From: an uncultured Eubacteriales bacterium
GTDB lineage: Bacteria > Bacillota > Clostridia > Christensenellales > Aristaeellaceae
Assembly: GCA_902793605.1 (NCBI GenBank)
Contig: CADBEB010000021.1
Span: 1 to 64,000 of the forward strand
DNA: 64,000 nucleotides
Reading direction: 5' to 3'
The notes under the pieces are model-generated. The model saw nothing but the letters and a program-made list of their open reading frames with translations, did not search any database and was not told where the DNA came from. A program made the translations under genes and the position numbers. Below, one piece after another: positions 60,103-64,000 of this stretch (within the stretch, counting starts at the first letter, position 1; every line of letters begins with the position of its first letter).

Positions 60103-61074
60103 TCATTCATACCGTATCTGCTGTTGTTTTCTTAGCGGATATTGTACCAGCTCGCTTCCATCCAGGTCTGTCCCATGCATATCAACAGCTGTGATCTGCG
60201 AGTTTTCGTATGTTTTATAATAATAGATTCCTTTATCCATATTACAGCAGGATGAATATATGGTGATCTCGTACTTATCGCCGCCAAGATGCACGCAGCC
60301 TCGCTGCTGCTCTACGGAACCCAGGATGTGGAAGAACTGGCTGACGCTCTCTTCCTCACTATCACCTGAAACGGAATTCATCCGGGTAAAACTCACCTTT
60401 ACAAATCGTGACGCAGATGACAGATCACCGGGAAGTCCCATTGCTCCCATGCCACGGCTATATTCATCCAGCTTCAATTCCTTCGCGAAAGAATTTCTTG
60501 CAGGCTCCGGTGAGAGATTCATGAAATTATTTAGATTAAATAGCTGTATGTCAAATGTCGGATTGTTGGTCATAACGCCCACCGGATTGTCATATACCTT
60601 GAGGCCGTCCTTAACTGATTCTACCACAATCGCTTCCTTCTGATCCGCAATCATCCAATGCAGCGGCGACAGCGGGAGAACCTGGCTGAAGTTGATATTG
60701 ATCAGATTGACCCTGGACAGCAACTGCCTCGCCTCTTCCACGCTGGCGCACTGCCCCAGGATCCACGGAACAAACTCAAACGGAGCAATATTGACCGCGC
60801 CGTCTCTTTCCTCAAAATAATGTGCATTCCCGGGAAAGTTCAAACCCGCCATGCTCAAGCCCTTTTCATTGGTGGCATCATAATAAAGCGGGTAATCATC
60901 CACCACAAAAGCCATCCCAATCAAAGCATAATGACTGCAAATGCTCCCGCATTTGCGAAACAATAGTGGGAAATTTCGAGGAGCAACAACCACCTCCTCG
61001 TGATATGAATACTCAAGATCCAAATTACGTCCAAAATAATGGTCTTTCGTCGAATAAGTTATAGCAGTACACAT
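60103..61074 (-). CDS. Choloylglycine hydrolase family (bile salt hydrolase / penicillin V acylase-like)
   Basis: An Ntn hydrolase of 323 residues, the normal length. After Met removal, Cys2 would be the nucleophile (MCTAITYSTKDHYFGRNLDL). Arg16, Asp19, an Asn in GLNFPGNA, an Asn in MTNNPTFD and an Arg in SASRFVKVSF correspond to the known catalytic set of bile salt hydrolases. Bile salt deconjugation is the common role in gut Firmicutes, but penicillin V or N-acyl-homoserine lactone acylase activity is possible. GC is lower than in flanking genes, suggesting transfer. No signal peptide. Confidence 0.92.
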   Translation of the reverse strand: MCTAITYSTKDHYFGRNLDLEYSYHEEVVVAPRNFPLLFRKCGSICSHYALIGMAFVVDDYPLYYDATNEKGLSMAGLNFPGNAHYFEERDGAVNIAPFEFVPWILGQCASVEEARQLLSRVNLININFSQVLPLSPLHWMIADQKEAIVVESVKDGLKVYDNPVGVMTNNPTFDIQLFNLNNFMNLSPEPARNSFAKELKLDEYSRGMGAMGLPGDLSSASRFVKVSFTRMNSVSGDSEEESVSQFFHILGSVEQQRGCVHLGGDKYEITIYSSCCNMDKGIYYYKTYENSQITAVDMHGTDLDGSELVQYPLRKQQQIRYE

Positions 61075-61134
61075 AACAAAATCATCCTATCCTTTCTTAA
61101 CACCCAGTATTTTTTACCCTCAATGACATTTATC

Positions 61135-61284
61135 TTAATGGGGTCTGACCCCGATATTTCTAAACACCATATAGTATTTTGACAAATCGGAAACAATATT
61201 CTTCGTTCTGTTTTTACACATTTGAAGCTTTGATTTATCTTCAAATCCAATCCCTAACAGTTCCCGATAATCGATCCAGTTCAT
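61135..61284 (-). pseudogene. Truncated gene fragment ending at a GGGGTCTGACCCC palindrome
   Basis: A 49-residue frame with a good ribosome binding site (AGGAGAAGG) reads MNWIDYRELLGIGFEDKSKL, QMCKNRTKNIVSDLSKYYMV, FRNIGVRPH and stops. The last codons lie in GGGGTCTGACCCC, a motif that often marks small repeat elements. The first 30 residues look like the beginning of a larger protein, so I read this as a gene cut by a repeat insertion. Confidence 0.45.
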
Positions 61285-61354
61285 TCAACTTAACCTTCTC
61301 CTGCAATCTTTGTTTCATAACAGACCAAACCAGATTTTGATTATTGTTAGCCAT
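61241..61354 (-). CDS. Possible small ORF coupled to the 61347 gene
   Basis: A 37-residue frame (MANNNQNLVWSVMKQRLQEK, VKLNELDRLSGTVRDWI) whose ATG overlaps the stop of the preceding small gene (ATGGCTAA). The composition is helical. It overlaps the start of the truncated fragment in another frame, so at most one of the two is likely expressed as a protein. Confidence 0.35.
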   Translation of the reverse strand: MANNNQNLVWSVMKQRLQEKVKLNELDRLSGTVRDWI

Positions 61355-61565
61355 CTTCCTCTGTATTCTCTCCCTTAAGGAAAGCCTTGATCTCGTCAAA
61401 AGATCTGGTTGTGGTTTTCAGCAGCTCCAGAATTTCTTTACTCTCTGGTTCCTTCTTTTTGTCTACCAGCTTCGCCAGCTTTTCCACAGATGCGTCATAT
61501 TTTTTCTTCATGGCCAATACGACTGCTTCCTGCCGGCTGATCTGCTCATCTATGATTCGTCTCAT
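61347..61565 (-). CDS. Small charged helical protein of unknown function
   Basis: A 72-residue protein, almost entirely predicted helix and likely coiled coil (RRIIDEQISRQEAVVLAMKK, KYDASVEKLAKLVDKKKEPE, acidic end GENTEEDG). No domain recognised. The ribosome binding site is weak. It lies 54 nt downstream of the two-domain manC, in the lower-GC patch. Confidence 0.55.
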   Translation of the reverse strand: MRRIIDEQISRQEAVVLAMKKKYDASVEKLAKLVDKKKEPESKEILELLKTTTRSFDEIKAFLKGENTEEDG

Positions 61566-61619
61566 ACCAAAGCGGGTTAATTATTTGGAAGTTCACACTG
61601 GAAGGCTTATTGCCGATCC

Positions 61620-62972
61620 TTATTTTTCAGGATCATATTTTATTTTGTCCGCTGTGGAGATGTCCTTTCCGAGCTGCACCTCGATGAGCAGCAGGCCATT
61701 TGGGCCGGCAGTAATGGTGTGCTTCATGTGTGCCGGCATGGAGAGGATATCCCCGGGGTTCACAGGGATCCTTTTGCCGTCCAGGATGGCTTCTCCGGAG
61801 CCGGAGACGACGGTCCAGTTCTCGTCCCGCTTTTCGTGGCTGTGGTAGTTCATACTTTGGCCGGGGTTCAGGGTAACCTTGACGGTCAGGGAGTCTTTTC
61901 CCACGTCCAGCACACGGTAGGAGCCCCAGCTCTTCTCGGCGAACATGATCCGCTGGTCGATGGCTTCCACCTGGGGGCCGATAAAGGAGCTCCGGTGCTT
62001 GTCGGAGACCAGGATCCCCTCCGGGGAGGCGGAGATCACGGCGTCCTTCATGCCCATCACGAGGATCGGGACACCCATCTCGTTGATCACATGGACGTTT
62101 TCTGATGTTTCATCGATCCTGGCATCGCCGACGGCGTTCTCTTCCATGGCTTCGGTCAGCGTGTTCCAGGTGCCCAGGTCCTTCCAGGTCCCGCTGTAGC
62201 GCAGGACTTCGATGGACGTTTCCTTTTCCACCACCACTTTGTCAAAGCTGATGCTTTCCAGCTGTTCATACGCTTTCAGCAGGGTTGCGGAATCGTCTGT
62301 TCCCAGGAGTTCCCTTGATTTTTCAAGAATATATCCGAGCTTGAAGGCGAAAACACCGCCGTTCCAGAGGGCACCCTGCTCAATATACTGTTCCGCTTTT
62401 TCCTTGTCCGGTTTTTCGGTAAAGCTGAAGTAGTAATGCTCTCCGTCGTCGGTGGTCGGGATGATATACCCGTACTTTTCGGAGGGATAGGTGGGCTGGA
62501 TGCCCATGAGGGCTAGCCTGCTTTCCCCTTTCTGCGCGATTTCATGCAGGCTTTCAAGGCACTGGAAGTAGGAATCGTCCACATAGGGATCCACCGGGCA
62601 GACGACGACCGCTTCGTCATCCGGGACGTTCTGCTCTTCGCGGAGCCGGGCGGCCGCCAGGGCGATCGCCGGGAAGGTGCCTTTGGCCCGGGGTTCAGGG
62701 GAGATCCCGACGCTGGTACCCAGCTGGTTGTGGATCGCGGAGACCTGCGCTTTATTCGTGGCGATGGTCACTTTGGTTTCCGGATCGATCGTCTTGATCT
62801 GCCGGTAGACCCGCTGGATCATGGACTCGTAGTCGCCGGTGTATTCCGTTCCCATGGGAATAGAGTGCTCCGGCTTTTTGAAGATCCGGATGAACTGCTT
62901 GGAACGGATATCGTTGGAAAGCGGCCAGAGCCGCTTTCCGCTACCGCCGGATAAAAGGATGATGTTCTTCAT
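61620..62972 (-). CDS. Mannose-1-phosphate guanylyltransferase, two-domain (ManC/AlgA type)
   Basis: A 450-residue enzyme: nucleotidyltransferase domain (about 1-330; IILLSGGSGKRLWPLSNDIR with SKQF, EPRAKGTFPAIALAAARL, CPVDPYVDD, FTEKPDKEKAEQYI) and a C-terminal cupin (about 340-445; SMNYHSHEKRDENWTVVSGS, DILSMPAHMKHTITAGP), which in AlgA-type enzymes carries phosphomannose isomerase activity. The window thus encodes two unrelated-looking ManC forms. This one sits 11 nt downstream of the ColD-like gene, so it probably supplies GDP-mannose to a separate sugar route. Confidence 0.94.
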   Translation of the reverse strand: MKNIILLSGGSGKRLWPLSNDIRSKQFIRIFKKPEHSIPMGTEYTGDYESMIQRVYRQIKTIDPETKVTIATNKAQVSAIHNQLGTSVGISPEPRAKGTFPAIALAAARLREEQNVPDDEAVVVCPVDPYVDDSYFQCLESLHEIAQKGESRLALMGIQPTYPSEKYGYIIPTTDDGEHYYFSFTEKPDKEKAEQYIEQGALWNGGVFAFKLGYILEKSRELLGTDDSATLLKAYEQLESISFDKVVVEKETSIEVLRYSGTWKDLGTWNTLTEAMEENAVGDARIDETSENVHVINEMGVPILVMGMKDAVISASPEGILVSDKHRSSFIGPQVEAIDQRIMFAEKSWGSYRVLDVGKDSLTVKVTLNPGQSMNYHSHEKRDENWTVVSGSGEAILDGKRIPVNPGDILSMPAHMKHTITAGPNGLLLIEVQLGKDISTADKIKYDPEK

Positions 62973-62983
62973 TCTGGTTTCCC

Positions 62984-64000
62984 TTACGCCTTCACAGATT
63001 TCAGCACATCGATCAGGAGGTTGATGTTTTCGCTCATCTCGATGGAATGGTTTCCGACAAAGAATCCGTTCTCATGGATGTAATCGGCGTTCTTCAGTTC
63101 GCCGCTGATACTGTAGTCCAGGAACTGCAGCGCCTTCTGCCTTGCGAAGTTCCCGGCGACGATGGGCCGCACCTCGATATCAGCGGCGTTCAGCGCCTCG
63201 ATATAGGCGTTTCTCTTTCCCTTCTTCTCCTCTGGCAGGATGATGGCGAATCCGAACCAGGAAGCCTTCCCGGTTTCCTGCTGGGTCAGAAGGTCAGTCT
63301 CTTTTTCGATCCGCTCTTTGAACAGTTTTGCGTTGACTCTCCTCTGCTCAATGAAGGCGTCCAGCTTTTTCAGCTGCTCGATGCCGGCGGCCGCTTCGAT
63401 CTCCAGCGGCCGCACATTAAAGCCCGGCATAATGAAGTTGAAGCTTTCATAGAAGGGATCGTTCAGCTTTTTGTAGATCTTCGAACTGTCCGGCAGGTGC
63501 CGGGTCCAGCCGTGGGAGCGGATGGAGAGCATATAGTGATACAGCTCTTCATCGTCCGTCACGTTCATTCCGCCTTCCATCGTGCACAGGTGATGGGAGA
63601 AATAGGTGGAGAAGGAACCGATCAGACCAAATGTCCCGGCTTCTTTTCCCTCATAGGTAGCCCCCATGGATTCGCAGTTGTCTTCCAGCATGATCAGGTT
63701 GTGTTCATCGCAGATCTTCCGGATCCGGTCAAACTCATTCGGATTGCCCAGCAGGTTGACGATCATCACCGCCTTGGTGGCGGGGGTGATGGCCGCTTCC
63801 AGTGCGTCGGGATCCACGTTCAGCGTGCCCAGGTCGATGTCGACCAGCCGGATCTTCAGCCCCATCTGACAGATCGGGAAATAGGTCGTGCTCCAGGATA
63901 CGGCGGTGACCAGCACCTCGTCCCCCCGCTTAAGGCGGCCTGAATAAACCAGCGCAGCCATCGTCAGCAGGTTGGCGGAAGATCCGGAGTTCGACATCAC
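62984..64000 (-). CDS. DegT/DnrJ/EryC1/StrS-family enzyme, ColD/RfbH-like, 5' end outside window
   Basis: The 338 visible residues lack the N terminus, which lies beyond the right edge. It is a PLP (or PMP) enzyme of the sugar aminotransferase family: SNSGSSANLLTMAAL, VSWSTTYFPICQMGLK, LEDNCESMGATYEG. Where aminotransferases have the PLP-binding Lys (usually in H-x-x-K-x-x-x-x-GEGG), this protein reads YFSHHLCTMEGG, with His. That substitution is the hallmark of the 3-dehydratases ColD (GDP-4-keto-6-deoxymannose) and RfbH. With manC adjacent and gmd in the cluster, a GDP-3,6-dideoxyhexose route is plausible. The partner reductase would be off the window. Confidence 0.85.
   Translation of the reverse strand: MMSNSGSSANLLTMAALVYSGRLKRGDEVLVTAVSWSTTYFPICQMGLKIRLVDIDLGTLNVDPDALEAAITPATKAVMIVNLLGNPNEFDRIRKICDEHNLIMLEDNCESMGATYEGKEAGTFGLIGSFSTYFSHHLCTMEGGMNVTDDEELYHYMLSIRSHGWTRHLPDSSKIYKKLNDPFYESFNFIMPGFNVRPLEIEAAAGIEQLKKLDAFIEQRRVNAKLFKERIEKETDLLTQQETGKASWFGFAIILPEEKKGKRNAYIEALNAADIEVRPIVAGNFARQKALQFLDYSISGELKNADYIHENGFFVGNHSIEMSENINLLIDVLKSVKA

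Overview
The window is about 64 kb of GC-rich bacterial DNA, with genes packed almost entirely on the minus strand. The gene set suggests a Gram-positive, gut- or rumen-associated member of Clostridia (Bacillota): type III pantothenate kinase, an ECF transporter S component, pyrimidine-nucleoside phosphorylase, AzlCD, a short ProS with a C-terminal zinc domain, an LTA-synthase-like sulfatase, BspA-type LRR and DUF4214 surface domains, and a bile-salt-hydrolase-family enzyme. This placement is inference; there is no rRNA or tRNA gene in the window to test it.

Layout. (1) About 0.15-21.6 kb is housekeeping, read right to left: a GntR/LacI-type regulator and rlmH; a block of exported proteins (barnase-like lipoprotein, lipoprotein with six peptidoglycan-binding repeats, secreted caspase-like peptidase); an Mrp/NBP35 ATPase; a membrane-anchored propeller-like protein; proS; a solo GIY-YIG gene beside a 74-bp tandem array; plsX-acp-rnc; yebC; a nucleoside phosphorylase with azlC-azlD; then a six-gene operon from its own promoter (ECF S component, coaX, hom, a HAD-phosphatase/thymidylate-kinase fusion, mnmA, an unknown gene) ending at a strong terminator. 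(2) About 21.8-25.2 kb, plus strand: a NusG paralogue with a hairpin leader, a TrmH/SpoU methyltransferase and a membrane sulfatase-like enzyme. (3) About 25.3-57.5 kb, minus strand: a large cell-surface glycan cluster. It has dTDP-sugar genes (rmlB, rmlC, rmlA; no rmlD seen), UDP-glucose dehydrogenase, GDP-D-rhamnose genes (manC, gmd, rmd), a Wzm/Wzt-type ABC exporter, a Wzx-like flippase, a UDP-GlcNAc 2-epimerase, seven soluble or membrane-tethered glycosyltransferases, an acetyltransferase, an SGNH protein and large GT-C-like membrane proteins. A degenerate IS200 element and an Ala-Asp-Pro-repeat/LRR/DUF4214 surface protein sit inside it. (4) About 57.7-64 kb: a GT-C-like membrane protein on plus; then minus-strand small ORFs, a choloylglycine-hydrolase-family enzyme, a two-domain ManC, and a DegT-family enzyme cut by the window edge whose catalytic Lys position appears to be His (ColD/RfbH-like).

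The gaps between genes are unusually rich in short repeats. Family A begins GTGTCATYYCGA and ends near GGGATCTCC, including a ~100-nt form with an internal hairpin. Family B is a ~70-90-bp inverted repeat around GGGACGGTTC. Family C is a hairpin with a constant GATCGGAAA loop. Several family A', B and C copies show paired changes in both arms, which argues for selected or conserved structure. One family A copy forms the 3' end of plsX, one sits in a 57-bp duplication containing the end of the NusG-paralogue gene, and one array abuts the GIY-YIG gene. The two systems I would look at first are the repeat families with the GIY-YIG gene, and the NusG paralogue as a possible antiterminator for the hairpin-filled glycan operons. 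Both are hypotheses.
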